From the NCBI GenBank assembly GCA_016213205.1, contig JACRAZ010000077.1, positions 124,001-188,000 of the forward strand: a DNA stretch of 64,000 nt. The letters are read 5' to 3'. This document shows, in pieces, positions 56,019 to 63,277 of the stretch. Source of the stretch: Burkholderiales bacterium. Lineage in GTDB: Bacteria > Pseudomonadota > Gammaproteobacteria > Burkholderiales > Burkholderiaceae_C. The notes beneath the pieces are model-generated. The model did not search any database and was not told the DNA's origin. It saw only the letters and a program-made list of their open reading frames with translations. Position 1 is the first letter of the stretch. Every line of letters begins with the position of its first letter. Made by a program: the position numbers and the translations under genes.

Positions 56019-57424
56019 CAGCGCATCCACAGCCAGGTGATGGCCACGAACAGCGGGATCAGCACCGCGCCCGACCAGACCATGTAGCCAAAGAAGCTGG
56101 GCATCTGGACGCCGCGGTCTTCCGCAATGGCCTTGACCATGAAGTTCGGGGCGTTGCCGATGTAGCTGTTGGCGCCCATGAACACCGAGCCGGCGGAGAT
56201 GGCCACCAACGTGCCGGCCAGCGGCCCCATCAGTTGCTGCGGATCGCCGCCGGCCAGGTTGAAGAACACGAGGTAGGTCGGCGCGTTGTCGAGAAAGGAC
56301 GACAGCACGCCGCTGAACCAGAAGTAGGCCCAGGGCAAGGGCTGGCCGCCCTCGCCGGTGACGGCACGCGCCACCGGCGCAAAGGCGCCGGCCTCACCGG
56401 CCTTGAGCATCGCGAGCACCGGCATCATCGTGATGAAGATGCCGATGAACAGCTTGCCCACCTCCTGCATCGGGCCCCAGCTGAACTGGTTGGCCTGGCG
56501 CACCTTGGCGGGCGTGATCGCCAGCGACACGAGCATCACCACGATCAGCAGGCCGTCGCGCACCAGCGATTGCAGTTCGACCGTGGTGCCCAGCACATCG
56601 AATCGGACGCCCGGCTGCCACATGCCACTGAGCAGCACCAGCACAACGATGGCCGCCAGCGGCAGCAGATTGATCGCACCGTCCAGCCCCAGGCGGGGCG
56701 AATCCGGTGTGGGGTCGATCGGCATCACCCCTTCGCGCCGATACCAATGCCGATCGATCAGGTAGAACACCAGCAGCAGGCTGGCCACCAGGAACAGCGT
56801 GGGCGGCCACAGGTGGCGCAAGGTCCAGAAGAAGTCCACGCCTTGAAGGAAGCCCAGGAACAGGGGCGGATCGCCCAAGGGCGTGAGCGCGCCCCCGGCA
56901 TTGCTGACGATGAAGATGAAGAACACGAACACGTGGGTCACGTGGCGGCGGTTGTCGTTGGCGCGGATCAGCGGCCGCACCAGCAGCATTGACGCGCCGG
57001 TGGTGCCCATCACGCTGGCCAGCAGTGCGCCGGCGGCCATCAGCCCGGTGTTCAGCCCGGGGCTGCCGTGGAGGTTGCCACGCACGTAGATGCCACCCGC
57101 CACCGTAAACAAGGCGCTGATCAAGATGATGAACGGCAGGTACTCGGCGAGCAGGGTGTGCACCAGCGCCTGGCCGGCCGTGCCGGCCCCATGGACGGCG
57201 GCAAAGGGCAGCAGGAACGCCAGCGCCCAGCCAAGGGCCACCTTGCCGTAGTGGTGGTGCCAGAAGCGCGGCAGCAGCAGCGGCATCAGCGCAATCGACA
57301 GCAACACGCCGCCAAAGGGCACCGCCCACAGCGCGCCCAGGGATGCGCCGTCCACGCCGGCGGCCTGGGCCGCCGTGCCAAGGCCGAGCAACGGCAGGAT
57401 CAGCAGGCGTCGGCCGTTTCGCAT
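56018..57424 (-). CDS. NhaD/CitMHS-type sodium:proton antiporter
   Basis: A 468-residue integral membrane protein of the ion-transporter superfamily, about 11-12 membrane segments. Family motifs are SNAGGALTPLGDPPLFLGFL (about residues 172-191) and SSFLDNAPTYLVFFNLAGGD (about 376-395), typical of NhaD-like and tricarboxylate/citrate transporters with paired hairpins. It probably exchanges Na+ for H+, but an organic-anion substrate cannot be excluded. It starts at 57424 (MRNGRRLL); a longer in-frame extension is Arg-rich and not membrane-like. The downstream 2-hydroxyacid dehydrogenase gene overlaps its stop. Confidence 0.87.
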   Translation of the reverse strand: MRNGRRLLILPLLGLGTAAQAAGVDGASLGALWAVPFGGVLLSIALMPLLLPRFWHHHYGKVALGWALAFLLPFAAVHGAGTAGQALVHTLLAEYLPFIILISALFTVAGGIYVRGNLHGSPGLNTGLMAAGALLASVMGTTGASMLLVRPLIRANDNRRHVTHVFVFFIFIVSNAGGALTPLGDPPLFLGFLQGVDFFWTLRHLWPPTLFLVASLLLVFYLIDRHWYRREGVMPIDPTPDSPRLGLDGAINLLPLAAIVVLVLLSGMWQPGVRFDVLGTTVELQSLVRDGLLIVVMLVSLAITPAKVRQANQFSWGPMQEVGKLFIGIFITMMPVLAMLKAGEAGAFAPVARAVTGEGGQPLPWAYFWFSGVLSSFLDNAPTYLVFFNLAGGDPQQLMGPLAGTLVAISAGSVFMGANSYIGNAPNFMVKAIAEDRGVQMPSFFGYMVWSGAVLIPLFVAITWLWMR

Positions 57425-57530
57425 GCGCGGGTGTCTCCGTAGGCGTTGGATGGGGCGCCGCGATTCTAGGAAGCGCCGGCCGCATCGATCTGAATGTCGG
57501 CTGAACGGCATGCCGGCGCCAGGAGAGCAC

Positions 57531-57977
57531 TTACCCGGGGGTGACCTGCAACGGCTGCAATGCCGCGAGCAGCGCCGCCGGCAGCCTGACCGGGCGCCGC
57601 GTGGCGCGGTCGACGTACACGTGCACGAAGTGGCCACGCGCGGCCGCCTGCGTCTCGTTGCCCTCGAACAGGCCGATCTCGTAGCGCACGCTGGACGATC
57701 CCAGGTGGGCCACGCGCAAGCCGGCCACCACGTCCTGCGGGAAGGCCAGCGAGGCAAAGTAGTTGCAGTGCGTCTCGACCACGAGCCCGATCACCTGCCC
57801 GGCATGGATGTCCAGTGCGCCCGCCTCGATGAGGTAGCGGTTCACCACCGTGTCGAAGTAGCTGTAGTACTGCACGTTGTTCACGTGGCCGTACAGGTCG
57901 TTGTCCATCCAGCGGGTGGTGATGGTCAGCAGGTGGGGGTAGCGGTCGCGGGTGTCTGGCAGCGGGCGATGGTTCAT
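57531..57977 (-). CDS. 4-hydroxybenzoyl-CoA-type acyl-CoA thioesterase
   Basis: A 148-residue hotdog thioesterase of the FadM/YbgC group: RWMDNDLYGHVNNVQYYSYFD (about 22-42) holds the catalytic Asp and the GHVNN motif, and TRRPVRLPAALL is near the C-terminus. It hydrolyses acyl-CoA esters. The ATG at 57977 overlaps the amidohydrolase gene stop (ATGA at 57974-57977), so the two are translationally coupled. The FadM subgroup acts mainly on unsaturated or aromatic acyl-CoA; the substrate here is not known. Confidence 0.88.
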   Translation of the reverse strand: MNHRPLPDTRDRYPHLLTITTRWMDNDLYGHVNNVQYYSYFDTVVNRYLIEAGALDIHAGQVIGLVVETHCNYFASLAFPQDVVAGLRVAHLGSSSVRYEIGLFEGNETQAAARGHFVHVYVDRATRRPVRLPAALLAALQPLQVTPG

Positions 57978-58948
57978 CGCGCGGATTCTTTCACCGGGCC
58001 CGCACCCGGGCTGTCACCGCCTTGCCAGTGCTGCCAGGCCGCACGCGCCAGCCGCACGGTCTGCAGGTGCACCGCCACCGTGGTGCGAATGTCGTGGCCA
58101 TAGCCACCGGCCATGGTCACGGCCACGGGCACGCGCCAGCGTCGCAGTGCGTCGAACACGCGCTCGTCGCGCTCGGCCAACCCGTCCAGGCTGAGCTTCA
58201 GGCGGCCCAGGCGGTCGCCTTCGTGTGCGTCGGCGCCCGCCAGGTAGAAGGCCAGGCCGGGCGGTCCATCGTGTTGCTGCCGTTGCCAGGCCCTGGCCAG
58301 GGCCGCGTCGAGCGCGGCCAGGTAGTCAGCGTCGCCACACCCGTCGGGCAGGTCGACATCAAGATCGCTTGGCGATTTGCGGAACGGGAAGTTGCGCGCG
58401 CCGTGCAGCGAGAGTGTGAACACCGTCGGGTCGTCGTGGAAGATGGCCGCGGTGCCATTGCCCTGGTGCACGTCGAGATCGATCACCCACACCCGCAGCA
58501 GGCGCCGGTGGTGCCGGTGGGACTCGGCCTGCATCAGCCGCGCGGCCACCGCGACATCGTTGAACACGCAATAGCCGCTGCCCTTGTGAGCGTCGGCATG
58601 GTGGGTGCCACCGGCCAGTTGCAGCGCCACGCCCTCGACCAGCGCCACCCGCGCGGCAGCGATCGTGGCGCCCACCGAACGGCACGAACGCTCCACCATG
58701 CGCTCCGACCAGGGAAAGCCGATCTCGCGCTGCGCCGCCGCGGACAGCGTGCCGCCCATCACCGCACTCACATGGTCGGGTGTGTGCGCCAGTGCCAGTT
58801 CGCCTTCGGTGGCGGGTTCGGCCTCGGTGAAGCGCAGGCCCGTGAGCTCGGCCTGTACCTGCTCGCGCAGCAGCGTGTACTTGGGCATCGGGAACCGATG
58901 CCCGGCGGGCAGCACCGGCAATACGCGGTCGGTGAGGAACACCTGCAT
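57974..58948 (-). CDS. histone-deacetylase-family amidohydrolase
   Basis: A 324-residue zinc amidohydrolase of the bacterial HDAC-like / acetylpolyamine amidohydrolase group, with deacetylase activity on Lys or polyamine. The active-site His pair is in GGTHHADAHKGSGYCVFND (His116, His117). Zn ligands are in VIDLDVHQGNGT (Asp159, His161) and LAGADAHEGDRLG (Asp240), and the catalytic Tyr is in AGGYGHD (Tyr283). The ATG at 58948 gives the usual start. It is divergent from the phasin gene across the palindrome at 59014-59035 and overlaps the downstream thioesterase gene. Confidence 0.9.
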   Translation of the reverse strand: MQVFLTDRVLPVLPAGHRFPMPKYTLLREQVQAELTGLRFTEAEPATEGELALAHTPDHVSAVMGGTLSAAAQREIGFPWSERMVERSCRSVGATIAAARVALVEGVALQLAGGTHHADAHKGSGYCVFNDVAVAARLMQAESHRHHRRLLRVWVIDLDVHQGNGTAAIFHDDPTVFTLSLHGARNFPFRKSPSDLDVDLPDGCGDADYLAALDAALARAWQRQQHDGPPGLAFYLAGADAHEGDRLGRLKLSLDGLAERDERVFDALRRWRVPVAVTMAGGYGHDIRTTVAVHLQTVRLARAAWQHWQGGDSPGAGPVKESAR

Positions 58949-59013
58949 GGGGGCCTGGCATCGTGTGGCCCCATTGTGACCAACCGGCCCGGACACCCGC
59001 CTTTGCCTCACAC

Positions 59014-59035
59014 AACTAGGGATTCGTCCCTAGTT
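59014..59035. promoter_or_regulatory. perfect 9-bp inverted repeat with TTCG centre
   Basis: Arms AACTAGGGA and TCCCTAGTT flank TTCG, 66 bp upstream of the HDAC-family gene and 114 bp upstream of phaP. No T-run follows, so an operator (or RNA hairpin) is more likely than a terminator. The binding protein is unknown. Confidence 0.55.
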
Positions 59036-59109
59036 TGCTGCATTGCAACAAAAAACACTTGCAATGCGCCGAGCGGCTTCTATACTTCGAATCATGTTGC
59101 AGTGCAGCA
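59035..59109 (+). promoter_or_regulatory. phaP promoter with three TTGCA-type boxes (PhaR-like operator)
   Basis: Promoter: TTGCAA (59059-59064) and TATACT (59081-59086), 16 bp apart. Overlapping TGC-rich boxes: TTGC-N6-GCAA (59035-59048), TTGCAATGC over the -35, and TTGCAGTGCAGCA (59097-59109) after the -10. Spacing fits repression by a PhaR-type regulator, which binds TGC-rich sites in other PHA producers. That regulator gene is not in the window. Confidence 0.6.
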
Positions 59110-59148
59110 TAACTGCCCGGCACAACCGCCCCACCAAGGAGATCCACC

Positions 59149-59709
59149 ATGACATTCCTGACCCCCGAACAAATCACCGCCGCCAACAAGGCCAATCTGG
59201 AGACCCTGTTCGGCCTGACGAACAAGGCGTTTGAAGGCGTCGAGAAGCTGGTCGAGCTGAACCTGCAGGTCGCCAAGACCGCGCTGGGCGAAGCGGCCGA
59301 AAACACCCGCGCCGCGCTCGCCGTGAAGGACGCGCAGGAGCTGCTGGCCCTGCAAGCCAGCCTGCTGCAGCCCGCCGCCGAGAAGGCCGCTGCCTACAGC
59401 CGCCATCTGTACGACATCGCTGCGTCCACCAATGCGGAAGTGACCAAGACCGCTGAAGCCCAGTTCGCCGAACTGCAGCAGAAGTTCATGGCCGCTGTCG
59501 ACAACGCCGTGAAGAATGCGCCGGCCGGCACCGAGAACGCCGTGACGCTGGTGAAGTCGGCCATCACCGCCGCCAACAACGCCTACGAGAGCGTGCACAA
59601 GGCCGCCAAGCAGGCCGCTGACATCGCCGAAGCGAACTTCAACGCCGTGACCACCACCGCCGTGAAGGCCTCGCAAGCCGCCGCCAAGTCGGCCAAGCGC
59701 GCGGCCTGA
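59149..59709 (+). CDS. phaP: phasin
   Basis: A 186-residue phasin (PHA granule-associated protein). It is almost entirely helical and Ala/Lys-rich, with the [19 protein letters not shown]-terminus and repeated coiled-coil-like heptads ([17 protein letters not shown]), typical of the phasin_2 family. It coats PHA granules and sets their size. The ATG has AAGGAG 7 nt upstream. Strongly expressed promoter elements and TGC-rich boxes lie upstream. The phaCAB genes are about 31 kb away; an intrinsic terminator follows at 59844. Confidence 0.94.
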   Translation: MTFLTPEQITAANKANLETLFGLTNKAFEGVEKLVELNLQVAKTALGEAAENTRAALAVKDAQELLALQASLLQPAAEKAAAYSRHLYDIAASTNAEVTKTAEAQFAELQQKFMAAVDNAVKNAPAGTENAVTLVKSAITAANNAYESVHKAAKQAADIAEANFNAVTTTAVKASQAAAKSAKRAA

Positions 59710-59717
59710 CACCAGGG

Positions 59718-59760
59718 CTGACAGGGTCTGCGCGGAAGCTTCGCGCCTGCACCCTGTCAG
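59718..59760 (+). terminator. long hairpin after phaP
   Basis: CTGACAGGGT and ACCCTGTCAG form a perfect 10-bp stem, with an inner GCGCG/CGCGC stem near the loop. There is no T-tract, so it may be a 3'-end RNA stabiliser; the T-run terminator lies about 90 bp later. Confidence 0.5.
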
Positions 59761-59843
59761 ACACCGGGCTCTGGCATCTGCCGGGGTCCGGGTGACAGCT
59801 TGTCTCCTCGGTACCTCTCGAAACCCCCTTTCAAGGTACCTTC

Positions 59844-59875
59844 GGCCCGCAGGCCTCGGCATGCGGGCCTTTTCT
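59844..59875 (+). terminator. intrinsic terminator for phaP
   Basis: GGCCCGCA and TGCGGGCC form an 8-bp stem with a 10-nt loop, followed directly by TTTTCT. Confidence 0.75.
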
Positions 59876-59981
59876 ATTCCCGTGACAAACCTGCCACCTG
59901 CAAGCCACCGCCTTTGCCGTATGCTGGCACCCATGCAGCGGAGCGCGAACGGCGCGCACCGGCCACCCCAGGAGGACCGCA

Positions 59982-60167
59982 TTGGCGACCCCCAACTACT
60001 CGTACGAGAAGCGTCAGCGCGAGCTGGCGAAGAAGCGCAAGGCCGAGGAAAAGCGCCAGAAGAAGGCTCACAAGAGCGACGATGCGCCCACCGAAGGCGG
60101 CGCGCACCAACCCTCCGAGGACACGCCGCCCGCGAACCCCGCGGCGCCGCCCCCTGCAGGCGGTTGA
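59982..60167 (+). CDS. small Lys-rich protein with TTG start, 61 aa
   Basis: A 61-residue basic protein starting (TTG) ATPNYSYEKRQRELAKKRKAEE, then a Lys/Glu-charged helix and a Pro/Ala tail. TTG start is supported by AGGAGG 6 nt upstream. I recall similar short Lys-rich proteins in betaproteobacteria, but no function is known to me; the charge pattern suggests an RNA- or DNA-contacting or unstructured role. A hairpin terminator follows at 60208. Confidence 0.65.
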   Translation: MATPNYSYEKRQRELAKKRKAEEKRQKKAHKSDDAPTEGGAHQPSEDTPPANPAAPPPAGG

Positions 60168-60207
60168 CCCACACGCTGCACCTAACGTGCGACCCATCCA
60201 AAACGAC

Positions 60208-60238
60208 ACCGCGGCCCCTTGGGGCCGCGGTTGTTCTT
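60208..60238. terminator. intrinsic terminator, likely shared
   Basis: CCGCGGCCCC and GGGGCCGCGG form a 10-bp stem around TT, followed by TTGTTCTT on the plus strand. It ends the small Lys-rich gene and lies close to the cold-shock gene's 3' end. Confidence 0.7.
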
Positions 60239-60293
60239 GGCGTTCACGCCTGGGTCGCCCCGCGGCCGGACCACCGGCCGGGCGGAACCAACG

Positions 60294-60509
60294 TCAGAGA
60301 ACGCGGATGTTCGCTGCCTGCAGACCCTTGGGGCCCTGCTTGACTTCGAACTCGACGCGCTGGTTCTCCTGAAGGCTGCGGAAGCCGCCGTTGTTGCGGA
60401 TCTCGCTGAAGTGGGCGAACAGATCCTTGCTGCCGTCTTCCGGGGTGATGAAGCCGAAGCCCTTGCCATCATTGAACCATTTGACGATGCCGGTCTGGGT
60501 GGTGCTCAT
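60294..60509 (-). CDS. cspA: cold-shock domain protein
   Basis: A 71-residue single cold-shock domain that binds single-stranded RNA and [23 protein letters not shown] (RNP1 KGFGFI) and DLFAHFSEI (RNP2 variant), and C-terminal [20 protein letters not shown]. The ATG at 60509 (MSTTQTG) has AAGGAA just upstream; the longer frame adds a Cys-rich extension that is not family-like. A leader of more than 150 nt precedes it, as in regulated csp genes. Exact paralog (cspA, cspC or similar) cannot be told. Confidence 0.92.
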   Translation of the reverse strand: MSTTQTGIVKWFNDGKGFGFITPEDGSKDLFAHFSEIRNNGGFRSLQENQRVEFEVKQGPKGLQAANIRVL

Positions 60510-60744
60510 GCAGAGTGTTCCTTGTGGGAATTTGAATGGAAACGAGGACACCGCGCGAGCACACCGCCCGCAGCGGACAGAGACACTCAAGAAACGTCGA
60601 ACCTGGGATTCAAACCTGGGCCGGTCCGGGGCCTGCGCTCAGACAGGGCCGGACGGTACGGGATAAGACCTTGTAGAAACGGTCTCGTGCATGTCTGTCC
60701 TGCGAATGTAGCAGTAAAGCACCCGGCGCTTTAGCATCCACCTC

Positions 60745-61392
60745 ATGCACACGCTCGCCGATCGACCCCAGACCTGGGGCGAAGAACTGGCCAACACCAT
60801 CAGCCATGGTGTCGGCTTCTTGCTGGCCGTGGCCAGCCTGCCGATCCTGGTGCACATGGCGGCGCTGCGCGGCAGCGCCGTCAACGTGGTGGCGGTGAGC
60901 GTGTTCGCGGCAACGATGATCCTGCTCTACCTCGTCTCGGCGCTGTACCACGCGGTGCCGGCCGGCATGGTCAAGCACTGGCTCAACCGGCTGGACCATG
61001 CGGCGATCTACCTCTTCATCGCTGGCAGCTACACGCCTTTCGTGCTGGGCGTGCTGCGCGGCGGCTGGGGTTGGGCGCTGTTCGGCGTGGTGTGGGGCTG
61101 TGCGGCGCTGGGCGTGGCGGCCAAGCTGTTCAATCGCCTTCGGCACCCGTTGTGGTCCACCGGGCTGTACGTGGCCATGGGCTGGGTGGCCGTGGTGGCC
61201 GTGCAGCCGATGATCGAACGCATGTCCGTCACCGGCCTGGCCTGGCTGGTCGCCGGAGGGCTGGCGTATACCGCGGGCGCTGTCGTCTTCCTGTTCGATG
61301 CGCGCATCCGCTATGCGCACTTCGTGTGGCACCTGTTCGTGATGGCAGGCAGCTCCTGCCACTTCTTCGCCGCGCTGTGGCATTCGGTCTAA
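60745..61392 (+). CDS. trhA: hemolysin III / TrhA-family membrane protein
   Basis: A 215-residue protein with seven transmembrane segments, of the PAQR/hemolysin III family. Conserved polar residues are visible in EELANTISHGVGF (N-terminus), YLVSALYHAVP, LNRLDHAAIYLFIAGSYTPF (about 80-99) and HFVWHLFVMAGSSCHFFA near the C-terminus, with a putative zinc site of His/Ser/Asp. Its role is unclear; family members have been linked to membrane homeostasis. It is a stand-alone plus-strand gene, divergent from the cold-shock gene. Confidence 0.92.
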   Translation: MHTLADRPQTWGEELANTISHGVGFLLAVASLPILVHMAALRGSAVNVVAVSVFAATMILLYLVSALYHAVPAGMVKHWLNRLDHAAIYLFIAGSYTPFVLGVLRGGWGWALFGVVWGCAALGVAAKLFNRLRHPLWSTGLYVAMGWVAVVAVQPMIERMSVTGLAWLVAGGLAYTAGAVVFLFDARIRYAHFVWHLFVMAGSSCHFFAALWHSV

Positions 61393-61465
61393 CCCGAGGC
61401 CGGTCTAGAGGCGTGCGTCGAGACTAAGTTGTGGTGCCGCAGGCCCGGCCTCCAGGCCGGCCCCT

Positions 61466-61508
61466 ATGATGAATTCGGTCCTGCACTGCAGGCCCGGCAG
61501 TTCATCAT
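61466..61508 (+). promoter_or_regulatory. nested palindromes in the GMC oxidoreductase leader
   Basis: ATGATGAA and TTCATCAT flank a 27-nt interior that holds CCTGCA-C-TGCAGG (61480-61492). CTGCACTGCAG fits CTGC-N3-GCAG, similar to the TGC-rich box upstream of phaP. It lies just before the gene's GGAG RBS, so it could act as an operator or an RNA hairpin. Confidence 0.45.
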
Positions 61509-61522
61509 GGAGACACAGCGGT

Positions 61523-63121
61523 ATGTTCGACTATGTGGTGGTCGGTGGGGGTTCCGCCGGCTCGGTGCTCGCGGCCCGCTTGAGTGAAGACCCGGCGGTG
61601 AAGGTCTGCCTGCTGGAGGCAGGCGGCAGTGACCAGAGCGTGCTGATCCAGTGCCCGGGCGGTCTGGCCGTGCTGGGCAAGACCGGCGATGCGAACTGGA
61701 AGTTCGCCACCGTGCCGCAGCGGGGTCTGAACGGCCGCCGCGGCTACCAGCCCCGCGGCAAGGTGCTGGGGGGCTCGAGCTCGGTGAACGCGATGATCTA
61801 CATCCGCGGCCAGCGGGAGGACTACGACGGCTGGGCTGCAGAGGGCAACGCCGGCTGGTCTTTCGACGAGGTGCTGCCCTACTTCAAGAAGGCCGAACAC
61901 AACGAGCGGGGCGCCAATGCGCTGCACGGCACCGGTGGCCCGCTGAACGTGATGGACCTGCGCAGCCCCAACCCGCATGCGCCGGCCTTCATCCAGGCCG
62001 GCCGTGAGGCAGGGCTGCCACTGAACCCCGACTTCAACGGCTCGACGCAGGAAGGCGTGGGCATGTACCAGGTCACGCACCGCAATGGCGAACGCTGCAG
62101 TGCGGCCAAGGCCTACCTGACGCCGCACCTGGGCAGGGCCAACCTCCAGGTGATCACCGGGGCCCAGGCCACCCGGGTGCTGCTGGAGGGCCGCCGCGCG
62201 GTGGGGGTCGAGTACCGCCAGGCCGGCGCCTTGCGTGAAGTGCGGGCGCGACGCGAGGTGCTGGTGTGCGCCGGTGCGCTGCAGTCACCACAGCTGCTGA
62301 TGCTCAGCGGCATCGGGCCTGCGGCCCATCTGCAGCAGCATGGCATCGCACTCGTGCACGACCTGCCGGGGGTGGGCAGGAACCTGCACGACCATGTCGA
62401 CGTGGTGGCGGTCTACGACGCGCCGCACCTGAAGGACCTGTTCGGCCTTTCGGCCGCCGGCGCATGGCGTGTGCTCAAGGGCATCTTCGAGTGGCGGCGT
62501 TCACGCAGTGGCATGCTGACGACCAACTTCGCCGAGTGCGGCGCCTTCCTGCGCAGCCGCCCGGAGGTGGACCGTCCGGACCTGCAGTTGCACTTCGTGA
62601 TCGGCAAGCTGGTCGATCATGGCCGCAAGACGGTGTTCGGGCACGGCTATTCCTGCCACGTGTGCCTGTTACGGCCCCGCAGCCGTGGCAGCCTGACGCT
62701 GGCCAGCCGTGATCCCATGGCAGCGCCGCTGATCGATCCGAACTTCCTCGACCATCCGGACGACCTGGCCGACCTGGTGCGTGGCTTCAAGCGCATGCGC
62801 GAGCTGCTCTCGCAGCCGGCGCTGGCCGCCCTGGGTGCGACCGAATTCCCATCGTCCGCCCAGGCCCGCAGCGACACGCAGATCGCCGAGTTCATCCGCC
62901 AGTACGCCGACACCATCTACCACCCGGTGAGCAGCTGCCGAATGGGCTCGGGACCGCTGGACGTGGTGGACGCAGAACTCCGCGTGCATGGCCTGCAGGC
63001 CCTGCGGGTGGTGGATGCGTCGATCATGCCGAGCGTCGTCAGCGGCAACACCAACGCGCCGGTGATCATGATCGCCGAGAAGGCGGCCGACATGATCCGC
63101 AGCGCGGCCCGCGCCGCCTGA
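61523..63121 (+). CDS. GMC-family FAD oxidoreductase (choline/alcohol dehydrogenase type)
   Basis: A 532-residue flavoprotein. The N-terminal FAD loop is FDYVVVGGGSAGSVLAARL (residues 2-20), followed by GKVLGGSSSVNAMIYIRGQ (GMC signature 1), the second GMC motif GALQSPQLLMLSGIG, and C-terminal YHPVSSCRMG with the catalytic His, and NTNAPVIMIAEKAADMI. It oxidises an alcohol; choline or a long-chain/polyethylene alcohol is possible. The ATG at 61523 has GGAG about 10 nt upstream. The substrate cannot be resolved from the sequence. Confidence 0.92.
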   Translation: MFDYVVVGGGSAGSVLAARLSEDPAVKVCLLEAGGSDQSVLIQCPGGLAVLGKTGDANWKFATVPQRGLNGRRGYQPRGKVLGGSSSVNAMIYIRGQREDYDGWAAEGNAGWSFDEVLPYFKKAEHNERGANALHGTGGPLNVMDLRSPNPHAPAFIQAGREAGLPLNPDFNGSTQEGVGMYQVTHRNGERCSAAKAYLTPHLGRANLQVITGAQATRVLLEGRRAVGVEYRQAGALREVRARREVLVCAGALQSPQLLMLSGIGPAAHLQQHGIALVHDLPGVGRNLHDHVDVVAVYDAPHLKDLFGLSAAGAWRVLKGIFEWRRSRSGMLTTNFAECGAFLRSRPEVDRPDLQLHFVIGKLVDHGRKTVFGHGYSCHVCLLRPRSRGSLTLASRDPMAAPLIDPNFLDHPDDLADLVRGFKRMRELLSQPALAALGATEFPSSAQARSDTQIAEFIRQYADTIYHPVSSCRMGSGPLDVVDAELRVHGLQALRVVDASIMPSVVSGNTNAPVIMIAEKAADMIRSAARAA

Positions 63122-63277
63122 ACCCGCCGCGCCGCAACGGGGGCGCGGCCGGAAATGGCCCCCTGGGCCCGCGCAAGCGGGCCGTTCGCGTGACGCCTTG
63201 AACACGGCGTCGGCGCGATGCGTGGAGATAATCCGGCAGCTTGACGGCGCGCCCCCTGCGCGCTGCCTCTGCGCCGC

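Noticed and set aside
59718-59760. Intrinsic terminator directly after phaP
   Set aside because: Strong hairpin but no T-tract; the hairpin with TTTTCT at 59844-59875 is the better terminator, so this one is listed with lower confidence.
60595-60630. tRNA-like T-loop sequence GGTTTGAATCCC (minus strand)
   Set aside because: No acceptor, D or anticodon stems fit around it; it is a direct repeat of ACCTGGG in the cold-shock leader.
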